A DNA stretch of 64,000 nt from Ponticaulis profundi (lineage in GTDB: Bacteria > Pseudomonadota > Alphaproteobacteria > Caulobacterales > Hyphomonadaceae). The stretch spans positions 219,068 through 283,067 of the forward strand of contig NZ_JBHSSW010000028.1 in the NCBI RefSeq assembly GCF_042659465.1, read 5' to 3'. The translations under genes were made by a program, and so were the position numbers. Under the pieces are notes generated by a model that was not told the DNA's origin, searched no databases, and saw only the letters and a list, made by a program, of their open reading frames with translations. Of the stretch, positions 7,961 to 16,980 are shown in pieces; the first letter of the stretch is position 1; the number at the start of each line of letters is the position of its first letter.

Positions 7961-9283
7961 TTAGCCGGCTGTCCGCTCATCTACGCTGGAAAGTGTGATG
8001 GCGCGCAGCTCTTCAATGGCTTTTTCCAGCTGGAAGTCTTCGCCTTCATAGTCCTCCGGCGGCTGGACCGCTGGCATATGCAGCTGGCGACGTTCCGCGC
8101 CGGAGTCATTGTCGAGCGCATTTGGCAAATCCGCTTCAGAGAAGCGACGCATGGACTCGATTTCTTCTTCGGTATAGCGCCGGTTCGAGACTTCAAAGTC
8201 TGGTTCAATGCCAGTTGCCTGGATTGAGCGGCCAGATGGCGTGTAATAGCGCGCTGTGGTCAGGCGCAGGGCGCCGCGTTGTGCGCTCAGTGGGAAGACT
8301 GTCTGAACCGATCCTTTGCCGAAGGATGTCATGCCCAGAACTTTCGCGCGGTTCATGTCCTGAAGCGCGCCAGCTACGATCTCAGCAGCAGAGGCTGAGC
8401 CGCCATTGATCAGCACGATGATCGGAGTCTCAGCAAAGCGCTCGCCGGGCTCTGCGAAATAGCGCTCAATGTCGGTCACGCTTCGACCGCGTGTGGAGAC
8501 GACTTCACCGGAATTCATGAACGTCCCGGAGACCGATACAGCCTGATCAAGCAATCCGCCCGGATTGTTGCGCAGGTCAATAATCAACCCCGCAGGCGCT
8601 CCGTTCAGCTCTTCATCAATGGAATCAAGCGAAGCCTCGAGCAGCTCGGTTGTGCGTTCATTGAAGGCAGAAATCCGCAGATAGCCAATATCTTCGTCTT
8701 CAATGCGATAGTCGACAGATTTTGGCCGGATGATCTCGCGGGTCAGCGTTACCTCAAACGGCTCTTCCTCGGCCCTGATAATGGTAATCGTAATATCTGA
8801 ACCAACCTCACCCCGCATTTCCTTCACCGCTTCATTCAGCGGTAGGCCGACAATCGATTTTCCATTGATTTCGGAGAGGTAATCGCCAGCTTCGAGGCCT
8901 GCACGGCTGGCTGGCGTATCGTCGATCGGCGTCACGATCTTCACATAACCATTTTCAGAGGTGACCTCGATACCAAGTCCGCCATACTCGCCGCTGGTCT
9001 GAACCTGCATGGCTTCATAATCTTCTGCGCTCAGATAGCTGGAGTGCGGATCGAGCGATGTCAGCATACCGTTAATCGCAGCTTCCATCGCATCTGCTTC
9101 GTCGACGCTGATCACATACTCAGAGTCGACACGGCTCAGCACTTCAGAGAAGAGATCAAGCTGCTGATAAATATCGGCGCGGGAACTGCCTTGGCTATTT
9201 GCAGACCAGGCGAGTGACGTAACTCCAATGGCAGACAGCCCCAGAGCTGCACCAACGACCGTTCCCATCAACAATGAGCGCAT
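7961..9283 (-). CDS. ctpA: Carboxy-terminal processing protease, S41 family
   Basis: This is a periplasmic serine protease that trims or degrades envelope proteins from their C-termini. From the chosen start (ATG 9283, with GAGGAGAGAG just upstream) it has 440 residues: a signal peptide at about 1-28, an N-terminal helical region, a PDZ domain at roughly 100-170 that gates the active site, then the S41 catalytic core. The Ser/Lys dyad is visible as S298 in NGGSASAAE and K323 in SFGKGSVQ, with the usual 25-residue spacing. The longer open frame to 9331 would add 16 residues and overlap the envC end. It is 23 bases downstream of the EnvC-like gene, so the two are probably co-transcribed. Confidence 0.95.
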   Translation of the reverse strand: MRSLLMGTVVGAALGLSAIGVTSLAWSANSQGSSRADIYQQLDLFSEVLSRVDSEYVISVDEADAMEAAINGMLTSLDPHSSYLSAEDYEAMQVQTSGEYGGLGIEVTSENGYVKIVTPIDDTPASRAGLEAGDYLSEINGKSIVGLPLNEAVKEMRGEVGSDITITIIRAEEEPFEVTLTREIIRPKSVDYRIEDEDIGYLRISAFNERTTELLEASLDSIDEELNGAPAGLIIDLRNNPGGLLDQAVSVSGTFMNSGEVVSTRGRSVTDIERYFAEPGERFAETPIIVLINGGSASAAEIVAGALQDMNRAKVLGMTSFGKGSVQTVFPLSAQRGALRLTTARYYTPSGRSIQATGIEPDFEVSNRRYTEEEIESMRRFSEADLPNALDNDSGAERRQLHMPAVQPPEDYEGEDFQLEKAIEELRAITLSSVDERTAG

Positions 9284-9306
9284 GGCTCTCTCCTCTTTCG
9301 TCGCGA

Positions 9307-10497
9307 TCAACCTTTTGATCGGGACATCCATTTGGCCGGATCTTCCGGCAGGCCATCTTTCCTCAGCTCCATATAGAGCTCCTGAGGAATATCATCCCGG
9401 TTCGACATGGCGCCGACGGGCTCGCCCGCCAATACCGATTGTCCACGCGTACCATAGATGTCGGCGAGACCTGATAAGACAATATGGTAGCCATCGCCGG
9501 TCCGCAATATCAACATCTGACCATAGCTGCGAAACGGGCCAGACCAGACAATAACGGAGTCTGCTGGTGCAACGACCTGCGCTGATGAACGGGTGCGCAC
9601 GGTCAGACCTTCTGCCTTGCGCCCTGACGGTAATTCATCGCCATAAGTCTGGATGACCTGGCCGGCTGCTGGCAGGCCAAGCTTGCTCAACACAGCGACA
9701 CTGATCGCTTCATCAGCGCCTTTCGGAGCTGGCTCGTTCAGCACGGATGGCTTGCGTGACGGCGGGGTGGGGGCATTGGCTTCCAGGTCAGCCAGCAATG
9801 AGCGTATGTTTTCTGCTTTCACGGCCACAGCATCGAGCCGCTTTTTCAGTTTTTCCGCTTCACCGGAAATATCTTCGAACGCTGAGCGCTTGATCGCGGC
9901 AAGGCGCTCAATTTCGTCCTTCTTCGCGCTGAGAAGTTTCTCGGCTGTATCGAGCCGATCTTTCTCTTTGCGTGTCTTTTCGAGGAGGTCTGCATAGCTC
10001 CGCACATTCTCGGCGAGCTTTTCTGACCGTATTTCCAGTTGGTCCGCCATGTCTCGCATCACAATGGCCGCTTGAATTGCGTTTGTTGCGCGATCGGGAT
10101 GCGTGGCGAGCGCAGGTGGCTTTTTCCGCGACGCCTGAATCAGCGCGGTCATGATGTCCTTCAGCCCCTGGCGATCGGCCATGAGCTGATTTCGGGCATC
10201 GTTCTCCTTGATTTCGAGCTCAATCAGGCGTCGTTCGATCTCGCTGGCCTGTTCTTCCCGCCGCAGGCTTTCCTGTGCTGCTGAAATCAATTGTCGATTT
10301 ACAACCGTCATATCCGCGCGCGCAGAGTTCTGAGCCGCTTCGATAGCTTCCAGCGCCTTGCGATCACGTTCGAGTTGCGCTTCGACTTCGCGCAGATCGT
10401 CCAGACTGACCGATTCCTGAGGAATAGCCGTGTGGACACCGCTGTAAGCGAGGGTCACCAGAGCAACAGACAGAAATGAGCGCTTGAGCAGGGACAT
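9307..10497 (-). CDS. EnvC-like murein hydrolase activator (coiled coil plus degenerate M23)
   Basis: This is a 396-residue exported protein. A signal peptide (about 1-27) is followed by a long coiled coil (about 30-240, rich in Glu/Lys/Arg/Leu heptads), then a LytM/M23-like beta domain from about 275. The metal-binding His residues expected of an active M23 peptidase are not all present (GYHIVLSGL replaces an H-x-H motif). That fits EnvC-type proteins, which are inactive themselves but switch on amidases that split septal peptidoglycan. The coiled coil would correspond to the FtsEX-interacting part. It heads a pair with ctpA. Confidence 0.87.
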   Translation of the reverse strand: MSLLKRSFLSVALVTLAYSGVHTAIPQESVSLDDLREVEAQLERDRKALEAIEAAQNSARADMTVVNRQLISAAQESLRREEQASEIERRLIELEIKENDARNQLMADRQGLKDIMTALIQASRKKPPALATHPDRATNAIQAAIVMRDMADQLEIRSEKLAENVRSYADLLEKTRKEKDRLDTAEKLLSAKKDEIERLAAIKRSAFEDISGEAEKLKKRLDAVAVKAENIRSLLADLEANAPTPPSRKPSVLNEPAPKGADEAISVAVLSKLGLPAAGQVIQTYGDELPSGRKAEGLTVRTRSSAQVVAPADSVIVWSGPFRSYGQMLILRTGDGYHIVLSGLADIYGTRGQSVLAGEPVGAMSNRDDIPQELYMELRKDGLPEDPAKWMSRSKG

Positions 10498-10595
10498 CTA
10501 TGGAAAATTAGACCGGCTTCTTCAATGTGTCCTTAACAGGACAGAGACTTGGATGATTTATCAGACGGAAAGTCTCTCCGACATGCAAGCCGAAA

Positions 10596-11060
10596 TCAGT
10601 CCCTGTGATAGGGCGTTCCAGCGAGGAGGCTAAGGGATCGATAGATCTGTTCAGATGCCATTACTCTGACGAGTTTGTGTGGCCAGGTAAGTTTGCCTAG
10701 ACAAATCTTGTCGGCGGCCTGGGCTTTTATCTCGTCGGTAAAGCCGTCCGCGCCCCCGATAACAAAACAGAGTTCCGGGCAGCCATCATCGCGCAGTTTC
10801 CCGACCTTGCGCGCGAGGGCGCGAGAAGTTGTGCTTTCTCCGGTTTCATCGAACAGGACGAACTTTGCGCCATCGGGCACTTTCGCCAGTAGTTTCTGGC
10901 CTTCACCGGCCTGATCGGGGCCGGCATCGACTTCAATTTCCTGGATGTCTCGAAAGCCGAGCGGTTTCGCGAGCTTTTTGGCGCGTGACATATAGTCGTC
11001 GACCATAGCGCGTTCGGGGCCGCGCTTGATCTTTCCAACGCCAATCAAACTGATTTTCAA
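10596..11060 (-). CDS. rlmH: 23S rRNA (pseudouridine1915-N3)-methyltransferase
   Basis: This is a small SPOUT methyltransferase of 154 residues, full length for the family. It methylates pseudouridine 1915 in helix 69 of 23S rRNA in assembled ribosomes. The knotted SAM-binding site is visible as CFVIGGADGF and the C-terminal KLTWPHKLVRVMASEQIYRS, ending LLAGTPYHRD; the last is diagnostic. It lies after rsfS in the widespread nadD-rsfS-rlmH order. Confidence 0.97.
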   Translation of the reverse strand: MKISLIGVGKIKRGPERAMVDDYMSRAKKLAKPLGFRDIQEIEVDAGPDQAGEGQKLLAKVPDGAKFVLFDETGESTTSRALARKVGKLRDDGCPELCFVIGGADGFTDEIKAQAADKICLGKLTWPHKLVRVMASEQIYRSLSLLAGTPYHRD

Positions 11061-11082
11061 GGCAAGTGCCTCTCAATCTGGT

Positions 11083-11493
11083 CTAGTTGGCATCCGTGAT
11101 GTGTGCGCTACCGGACCAGATGCGTTCCAGTTGATAGAAATCACGGACTTCTGGTCTGAAGATATGCACGACAACGTCGCCTGCGTCGATCAGGACCCAG
11201 TCTGCACTGGACATGCCTTCGACTTGTGCTCGGCCATGGCCTTCTTCTTTCAGCTTGCGCACGACATGGTCGGCCAATGCGTTCACATGGCGCGCAGAAC
11301 GACCGGAAGCGATAACCATGGTGTCCGCGATGGAAGATTTTCCACCCAGATCAATCGCCACGATGTTTTCCGCTTTGTCGTCTTCCAGTGTTTCCAGAAT
11401 GAGTGTTTCAAGCTCTGGAAGATCAGTTGCAGCTTTGACACCGGTTTCAACCGGTGCTGAGTCAGTACTCACGTCCAAAAGGTATCCTTTCAT
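11083..11493 (-). CDS. rsfS: Ribosomal silencing factor
   Basis: This 136-residue protein belongs to the RsfS/Iojap family, which binds L14 on the 50S subunit and blocks joining to 30S in slow growth. The core contains LEDDKAENIVAIDLGGKSSIADTMVIASGRSARHVNALADHV, recognised from its IDL-GKSSIADTMVIASG motif, and GVLID-type VLIDAGDVVVHIF near the end. The N-terminal 30 residues are variable. It is between nadD and rlmH, with 22 bases to the latter. Confidence 0.96.
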   Translation of the reverse strand: MKGYLLDVSTDSAPVETGVKAATDLPELETLILETLEDDKAENIVAIDLGGKSSIADTMVIASGRSARHVNALADHVVRKLKEEGHGRAQVEGMSSADWVLIDAGDVVVHIFRPEVRDFYQLERIWSGSAHITDAN

Positions 11494-11551
11494 ACTACTT
11501 TCGACCCTAACCTATTATCACAGTTCTGCGGTAGGCTCAAAAGGCAGTTCA

Positions 11552-12190
11552 TTAATTCTTTGCAGCAGGATTGCTGATCGCTTGTCGGAATGGGTTTCGT
11601 TGGTACGCTTGCGCCCGTATCTGCGTCGAAGAAGCGGTGTGGAGCGGTGTTGGCAGATAGGTCCAGACGGGCGGCATAAAACGATGGAAAGCAGGGGCAT
11701 CGGCTGGAGCAAGACGGCACCAGCTGAACCGCTGAGCAAATTTGGACAGCCGCGCAAAACGTGCATCGCCCGGGCGTGCTATCACTGCGATCGGGACCAG
11801 GTTGGCCAGCTTGTCCCAATTGCCCCATCGGTGAAAATGGCGAAGATTGTCGGCGCCCATGAGCCAGATGAATTCCCCGCCTTTCACCCTCGGTAACAAG
11901 GCGCGTAGGGTGTCATAGGTGTATCGGGTTCCGAGTTGTCGCTCGAGGTCGGTCACCCGCATGCGTGGGTGCTGAGCCATGCGCTTTACGCTCGCAAAAC
12001 GAGCTTCAAAGGGTGCCTCTTCCTGTTTGAGCGGGTTTCCTGCAGCCGGTATCCACCAGACCCAGTCAAGGTTCAGGTGCTGCATAGCCAGTAAGGCGAT
12101 ATGGCGATGCCCGGAATGTGCAGGATTGAATGTGCCGCCAAGCAAGCCAATCCGTAAACCATTATATGGGCCGGGAAGAACAAGGCTCAT
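11552..12190 (-). CDS. nadD: Nicotinate-nucleotide adenylyltransferase
   Basis: This cytoplasmic enzyme of 212 residues joins nicotinate mononucleotide to AMP, making deamido-NAD in NAD synthesis. The nucleotidyltransferase signature is clear: GGTFNP at 18-23 and HSGH at 25-28. The C-terminal SSTQIR motif that contacts phosphate is also present. The LMGADNL motif in the middle is typical of NadD. It is followed by rsfS after 58 bases and preceded by proB. Confidence 0.96.
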   Translation of the reverse strand: MSLVLPGPYNGLRIGLLGGTFNPAHSGHRHIALLAMQHLNLDWVWWIPAAGNPLKQEEAPFEARFASVKRMAQHPRMRVTDLERQLGTRYTYDTLRALLPRVKGGEFIWLMGADNLRHFHRWGNWDKLANLVPIAVIARPGDARFARLSKFAQRFSWCRLAPADAPAFHRFMPPVWTYLPTPLHTASSTQIRAQAYQRNPFRQAISNPAAKN

Positions 12191-12275
12191 GACCAGACCA
12201 TTTCAGTCAGCTGGGAACGGGCCTCACAGCATTGATGGTGATCAGGGCATAATATCATCTGCACAAAACTAGCCA

Positions 12276-13418
12276 TCAATGATCACCTTCGACAAGTATC
12301 ATGTCGTCACGGTGAATAACGGCGGTGCGGGCAGGGTAGCCGAGACGCTGAGAGACGTCGACGGACTGCAACCCTCTGATCTGCTCGATCTCGGACGATG
12401 AATAGGTTGTTACGCCTTTGGCAATGAGTGTGCCATCAAGCGTATAGACCGACAGTGCTGCGCCCCGCATGAAGGCGCCGGAAACGCGCTTGATGCCGAC
12501 CGGCAGGAGGCTCGCGCCTTTGAGCAACGCTTTCTGGGCGCCGTCATCAATCGTCAGTGATCCTTCAGGCGTCAGGTGACCTGACAGCCAGCTGCGGCGG
12601 GCCGCCTGTGGGGTCACATCGGCAAGTACCCAGCTCGCTCTCCCGCCATTCACGAGACGTTTGAGCGGATGGTCAATGTTTCCAAGCGTGATGGCAGTTG
12701 AGCAGCCTGCAGTCAGGGCGATGTCTGCCGCATCGAGTTTGGTGATCATGCCGCCTGTGCCGACGCCGGCCTGGGCGTTGGCAGAGCCGGCATAGCCGCG
12801 AATTTCAGGTGTAATATTTTTCAGCTCTGCAATATGTTCCGCATTCGGATTATTGCGCGGATCCGCGGTGTAAATGCCGTCGATATCTGAGAGCAGAATG
12901 AGCGCGTCAGCGCCAACCATCTGAGCGACGCGAGCCGCCAGCCTGTCATTGTCGCCATACCGCAACTCGCTTGTCGCAACGGTATCATTTTCGTTGATCA
13001 CGGGAATGGCGTCATGATCGAGCAGGGTGAAAAGCGTTGCGCGTGCGTTCAGCCAGCGCCGACGGACTTCCGTGTCTTCAATCGTCAGAAGCGTCTGCGC
13101 CAGCGAAATGCCGTGAGGTTCAAACGCTTCGCTCAGTGCCGTCATCAGGCGAGGCTGGCCAAGCGCGGCTGCAGCCTGCTTCAGTTCCAACGCGCCCGTC
13201 CTGTTGTTCTGATGGCTTGATTTTGCGAGCTCAATCCGCCCAAGGGCGGCGGCGCCAGATGAAACAAGAATAACCTGTTTGCCTTCGGCGCGCAGCAGGG
13301 CGATGTCGTCTGCAAGAGTGCGTAGCCACGCTGCGCGCGGTGCCTTTGCATCCCGGTCTACGATCAGCGCCGAGCCGAGCTTGATGACAATGCGGGTCGC
13401 CTGGTCCAGCGGTGACAC
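12276..13418 (-). CDS. proB: Glutamate 5-kinase
   Basis: This enzyme phosphorylates glutamate to start proline synthesis. The 380-residue protein has an N-terminal amino-acid-kinase domain (VIKLGSALIVD, LVSSGAAALGR, NENDTVAT, YGDNDRLAARVA, GTGGMITKLDAA) and a C-terminal PUA domain. It starts with GTG at 13418, where the G is shared with the TAG stop of obgE, so the genes are translationally coupled. The next pathway gene, proA, which usually follows in this cluster, is absent: only 85 bases separate proB from nadD. Confidence 0.96.
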   Translation of the reverse strand: MSPLDQATRIVIKLGSALIVDRDAKAPRAAWLRTLADDIALLRAEGKQVILVSSGAAALGRIELAKSSHQNNRTGALELKQAAAALGQPRLMTALSEAFEPHGISLAQTLLTIEDTEVRRRWLNARATLFTLLDHDAIPVINENDTVATSELRYGDNDRLAARVAQMVGADALILLSDIDGIYTADPRNNPNAEHIAELKNITPEIRGYAGSANAQAGVGTGGMITKLDAADIALTAGCSTAITLGNIDHPLKRLVNGGRASWVLADVTPQAARRSWLSGHLTPEGSLTIDDGAQKALLKGASLLPVGIKRVSGAFMRGAALSVYTLDGTLIAKGVTTYSSSEIEQIRGLQSVDVSQRLGYPARTAVIHRDDMILVEGDH

Positions 13419-14479
13419 TAAACAGGGCTCCAGCCATTGTCGTCGGAAGGCGGGTCGATGTCGTCGTCATCCAGAAGCGACAAGTCTCCGTCAGCATAGA
13501 CATATCGTGCCAGCTGTCGAAGGACGGGCTTGATGTTCCGCCCCGCGACTGACGAAATGATTTCAACGTTCTGACCAGCTTCTTCAGAAAGTTCTGCGCG
13601 AGCTTCCTCCAATTGCTCATCGAGCAGAGAGTCGGCTTTGGTCAGCGCGATGATCTCTGGCTTATTCGCCAGCTCGTCATCATAGGCTTCGAGCTCATCG
13701 CGAATTTTTCGATAGGCGGCGCCGGGGTTGTCCTGCGTAGCATCGACCAGGTGAAGAAGGACCTTGCAGCGCTCGACATGGCCGAGGAAGCGATGTCCAA
13801 GACCTGCGCCTTCGGATGCCCCTTCGATCAGGCCAGGGATATCGGCGATCACAAAGCGTGTGCTTGGACCGAGATCGACCACACCCAGATTTGGAGTGAG
13901 GGTGGTGAAGGGATAGTCAGCGATCTTCGGCTTGGCTGCCGATGTCACGCTCAAAAATGTCGATTTGCCTGCATTTGGGAGTCCCAGAAGGCCGACATCA
14001 GCAATCAGTTTGAGGCGTAGCCAGATCCAGCGCTCTTCGCCCGGCAATCCAGGATTATAACGCCGTGGCGCCTGGTTGATGGATGTCTTGAAACGCGTAT
14101 TGCCCCAGCCGCCTGAGCCGCCTTCTGCGAGCAGGACGCGCTTTCCAACTTCATCGAGGTCCGCAATCAGTGTCTCGCGGTCATCCTCAAGGATCTGGGT
14201 TCCGACTGGCACTTGCAGGACGGTCTCATTGGCATCGGCACCGGTTCGGTTACGTCCCATGCCATGTCCGCCACGGTCGGCCCGGAAATGCTGCTTGTAG
14301 CGATAGTCGATCAGCGTATTCAGCCCTTCGACGGCTTCCACCCAGATATCACCGCCACGACCACCGTCGCCGCCATCCGGACCGCCATATTCAACATAGG
14401 CTTCGCGTCGGAAGGACACGCAGCCGTCTCCGCCATGGCCAGAACGGATATAGACTTTGCACTGATCAAGAAACTTCAT
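13418..14479 (-). CDS. obgE: Obg family GTPase CgtA
   Basis: This essential GTPase of 353 residues associates with the 50S subunit and links ribosome assembly to growth state. The Gly-rich Obg domain covers about 1-158 (SGHGGDGCVSFRREAYVEYGGPDGGDGGRGG-type, seen as GGDGCVSFRREA and GGPDGGDGG). The G domain follows with GLPNAGKST (G1), DIPGLIEGA (G3) and ALTKAD (G4). The short acidic tail is variable. It lies after rpmA/GNAT and overlaps proB. Confidence 0.97.
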   Translation of the reverse strand: MKFLDQCKVYIRSGHGGDGCVSFRREAYVEYGGPDGGDGGRGGDIWVEAVEGLNTLIDYRYKQHFRADRGGHGMGRNRTGADANETVLQVPVGTQILEDDRETLIADLDEVGKRVLLAEGGSGGWGNTRFKTSINQAPRRYNPGLPGEERWIWLRLKLIADVGLLGLPNAGKSTFLSVTSAAKPKIADYPFTTLTPNLGVVDLGPSTRFVIADIPGLIEGASEGAGLGHRFLGHVERCKVLLHLVDATQDNPGAAYRKIRDELEAYDDELANKPEIIALTKADSLLDEQLEEARAELSEEAGQNVEIISSVAGRNIKPVLRQLARYVYADGDLSLLDDDDIDPPSDDNGWSPV

Positions 14480-14488
14480 GTCTGACTT

Positions 14489-15019
14489 CTACTCTGCCAT
14501 TCGCGACATATAAAGGTGATCGACTTTTTCCTCACGTCCCTGACAGAAGACAGGCGCACGCCAGCAGGGCAGGAACCCCAGTTTGCGAAGCACGGCGCCT
14601 GACGCAGGGTTGTCGGCAAAATGACCAGAAACATAGTAGCGAGGGGTCGCGAAACCATCCGCCCAGTCCATGACAGCGCTGGCGGCTTCTGTCGCATAGC
14701 CATTTCCCCAGACATCCGGATGAAACCAGTATCCAAGGGTGAAGGGCTCCAGCGCGTGTGTTCGGTTCAATCCAATCACACCAATGCGCTCGTCGTCACA
14801 TTCGACCATGCGCACCATGTCTGTCGCGGTTTCCGCGCCTTCCTTGGTGGATTTTACAAACGCCTCAGTCTCTTCGAAAGACTGTTGAGCGGGAATGCGC
14901 GCAACATTGCGATAGATTTCCGGTGCCTGAACGGTATCCGTAATCCACTGCGTATCTGCCGTTACAATAGGACGGAGCACAAGGCGTTCGGTGGTCAATG
15001 TTTTCAGCATGGTGAGCAC
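14489..15019 (-). CDS. GNAT family N-acetyltransferase (RimJ/RimL-like)
   Basis: This is an acetyltransferase of about 176 residues. It begins TERLVLRP, a typical opening of the RimJ/RimL-type GNAT group, and has the acetyl-CoA-binding region GYWFHPDVWGNGYATEAASAVMDWA (pyrophosphate loop Q/G-x-x-G-x-A as WGNGYATEA) and N-x-A-S-x-x-V-L-x-K-LGF near the C-terminus. The acceptor is unknown; N-terminal amines of proteins or small amines are usual in this group. A GNAT gene between rpmA and obgE is common in alphaproteobacteria. A start at ATG 15010 is equally possible. Confidence 0.88.
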   Translation of the reverse strand: MLTMLKTLTTERLVLRPIVTADTQWITDTVQAPEIYRNVARIPAQQSFEETEAFVKSTKEGAETATDMVRMVECDDERIGVIGLNRTHALEPFTLGYWFHPDVWGNGYATEAASAVMDWADGFATPRYYVSGHFADNPASGAVLRKLGFLPCWRAPVFCQGREEKVDHLYMSRMAE

Positions 15020-15062
15020 TCACTGGGTGCAAGGAAGATAGGAATATCCTGAAACGAAACAA

Positions 15063-15081
15063 GGGAGGCCGGCGGCCTCCC
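15063..15081 (-). terminator. Hairpin after rpmA
   Basis: GGGAGGCC at 15063-15070 and GGCCTCCC at 15074-15081 form a perfect 8-bp stem with a 3-base loop. On the minus strand a T-rich tail (TTGTTTCGTTT) follows. It lies between the rpmA stop and the GNAT start, so it probably ends the rplU-rpmA transcript. Confidence 0.6.
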
Positions 15082-15146
15082 TGGTCTTTTACACCATGCT
15101 CGTCAGAGCGTGAGGGCCACCTGTTGGCAGCCCGTTTGCGGCTGCC

Positions 15147-15416
15147 TTACTCGGCTGCGTCCGCAATTGGCATCACAGATACATACTGACGGTTATCGCG
15201 CTTCTTGCGAAACTCGACTTTGCCGTCGACCTTGGCAAACAGGGTGTGATCCTTGCCCATGCCGACGTTCGTGCCAGGATAGTATTTCGTGCCGCGCTGA
15301 CGGATGAGAATATTGCCAGGAACAACATGTTCGCCGCCATATTTCTTTACGCCAAGGCGTTTCGACTCTGAATCGCGACCGTTACGGGATGAGCCGCCTG
15401 ATTTTTTGTGAGCCAT
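15147..15416 (-). CDS. rpmA: 50S ribosomal protein L27
   Basis: L27 is a small basic protein of the 50S subunit whose N-terminus reaches the peptidyl-transferase centre. The 89-residue product begins MAHKKSGGSSRNGRDSESKR, the invariant family opening, then GVKKYGGE and IRQRGTKYYPG. GGAG lies before the ATG. It follows rplU after 46 bases in the usual rplU-rpmA operon. Confidence 0.98.
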   Translation of the reverse strand: MAHKKSGGSSRNGRDSESKRLGVKKYGGEHVVPGNILIRQRGTKYYPGTNVGMGKDHTLFAKVDGKVEFRKKRDNRQYVSVMPIADAAE

Positions 15417-15462
15417 AAGGCCACTCCTTCAAACTTCTATGCGATAAATGCCTTGAAGAGGC

Positions 15463-16155
15463 TTATTTCGCAAGTTCTTTTGCTTGTTCGATCCAGCCGT
15501 CACGTTCAACGCGACCAGACGCATTCAGTTTCTCTTCCAGCTCGGTCACGCCTTCCGGAGTGAGTGAAGCGAGCTGTGCGAAGCTGGTGATACCGGCTTC
15601 ATTGAGCTTTTTCGCGTAAGCCGGGCCAACACCCTTCAGCTTGGTCAGGTCGTCCGCAGCGCCGGTGTCAGCAGCCTTGGCAGGCGCTTTCTTCTCAGCA
15701 GCTGGCTTTTCGGCCTTCGCTTTAGGAGCCTCAGCGGCTTTTGGTGCGGTTTTTTTCGCCTTAGGCGCTTCGTCCTTGATGACAACAGTCTCTTCAGACT
15801 TCGTCTTCTTGTCAGCTTTTTTCAGCTTTTTGACGTCTACGCCTTCAGGAAGGATTGCCGTGATCTTGATCGTCGTCTCAAGCTGGCGGTGACCCTTCTT
15901 ACGCTTGTAAGTCGAACGCTGGCGCTTTTTGAAGATGATGACCTTGTCGCCTTTGCCTTGCTTGACGACTTCGCCAACAACAGCAGCGCCTTTTACGGTC
16001 GGTACACCAACAGTGACATCGTCACCTTCGCCAAACATCAGCACGTCTTCAAATGCGTGCTCGTCGCCTTCGTTCGCGTCGATCTTCTCGACGACGATTT
16101 CGTCATTTGCGGCAACTTTGTACTGCTTGCCGCCGGTCTTGATGACTGCGTACAT
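15463..16155 (-). CDS. rplU: 50S ribosomal protein L21 with C-terminal helix-hairpin-helix extension
   Basis: L21 binds 23S rRNA in the 50S subunit. Residues 1 to about 103 are a standard L21 (MYAVIKTGGKQYKVA opening, FKKRQRSTYKRKKGHRQ near the end). The protein is 230 residues because an Ala/Lys/Pro-rich linker (about 104-165) and a C-terminal domain follow. That domain starts DDLTKLKGVGPAYAKKLNEAG, a helix-hairpin-helix motif likely to bind nucleic acid. Such extensions are found in several alphaproteobacterial L21 proteins. It is the first gene of rplU-rpmA; the promoter should lie in 16156-16300. Confidence 0.96.
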   Translation of the reverse strand: MYAVIKTGGKQYKVAANDEIVVEKIDANEGDEHAFEDVLMFGEGDDVTVGVPTVKGAAVVGEVVKQGKGDKVIIFKKRQRSTYKRKKGHRQLETTIKITAILPEGVDVKKLKKADKKTKSEETVVIKDEAPKAKKTAPKAAEAPKAKAEKPAAEKKAPAKAADTGAADDLTKLKGVGPAYAKKLNEAGITSFAQLASLTPEGVTELEEKLNASGRVERDGWIEQAKELAK

Positions 16156-16368
16156 CGCGCAGATCCTCTCAGAAACTGGGTTTGCTCTAACTGAATGTCA
16201 GACAGAAAGCGCGGCAAATTGCATATTGCTAAGCCAGAGTCAATCTATCTTTCATTTCCTGCGAGAATTCTTTCACTCCGTATACAGAGTGGTGTGCAGA
16301 TGCCCCGCAAGTCTATGGTGAAGGCTCTTTATAGTCTTTCAGGGCGTGCTTTCCAAGCAGATTCAGGT

Positions 16369-16608
16369 TCAATTTGATCGAAAAGGCACGGACCGAATTT
16401 TCTGGCCAGAAGCATCGAGTTCTGTCCCGCAGTTCTGGCATGTAAAGCCACCCCACAGCGCCTGGCGCAGGCTGGTTGGCACGCGTATCTTTGGCAGGCG
16501 AATACCGCATTCTCCGCAGGCACTGTGTTTACGAAAAACGATGGCACTCAAGAGCACTGTGGCGGTCGCGATAGCGCCAATGGCGGCACTCATAATCCAG
16601 GGTGTCAT
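16369..16608 (-). CDS. Small membrane protein with zinc-ribbon motif
   Basis: The product is 79 residues from the preferred start ATG 16608, which has AGGAAG about 8 bases upstream. Residues 1-25 form one membrane segment (MTPWIMSAAIGAIATATVLL). A CxxC pair (CGEC) follows, and a second (CQNC) lies about 25 residues later, the layout of a zinc ribbon. The open frame extends to 16641 without a better start. I do not know its function; the two Cys pairs and the normal start signal make it a real gene rather than a shadow. It stands alone between rplU and the tRNA-Ser. Confidence 0.7.
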   Translation of the reverse strand: MTPWIMSAAIGAIATATVLLSAIVFRKHSACGECGIRLPKIRVPTSLRQALWGGFTCQNCGTELDASGQKIRSVPFRSN

Positions 16609-16814
16609 ATACGGGCTTCCTGCTGATAATCTGACTTGCACTTATTAAGAGATAAAACGGATGGCAGCGTCGTCACCCGAACAGAGGAGGTTCGCGTCAT
16701 TGAGGTGCATCTCCCTCTTTAATATCTGCGAGTAATCCGGCTGGTGTCCTGTTGTTCAGGGGAATGCAGCTCTTGCATTCCGCGCTACCAGTGGATATGA
16801 CCGCGGCCTTCGCG

Positions 16815-16904
16815 GGAGAGGTGCCGGAGTGGTCGAACGGGGCGGTCTCGAAAACCGTTGTACTTTTGCGAGTACCCAGGGTTCGAATCCCTGTCTCTCC
16901 GCCA
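16815..16904 (+). tRNA. tRNA-Ser (anticodon CGA), with encoded CCA; island integration site
   Basis: The gene folds as a class II tRNA. The acceptor stem pairs 16815-16821 with 16894-16900, followed by discriminator G and CCA (16902-16904). The anticodon loop CTCGAAA gives CGA, reading UCG serine codons. A long variable arm lies before the T arm GGTTCGAATCC. The last 22 bases are repeated at 32739-32760, so the gene is the attachment site of the following island and its 3' end is supplied by the left border. Confidence 0.97.
16883..16904 (+). repeat. attL: 3' end of tRNA-Ser
   Basis: The 22 bases beginning TCGAATCCC and ending CTCCGCCA are identical to 32739-32760. The match breaks at the bases just before and after. 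It restores the T-arm side and acceptor stem of the tRNA, as expected of a tyrosine-integrase crossover site. Confidence 0.9.
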
Positions 16905-16980
16905 CTGTAGATGCACAGGGTTGAAAACAAACAAAATGCTTTGAACTCAGCATGTTGCGCTTGTGTCTGGGTCCAAGGGG

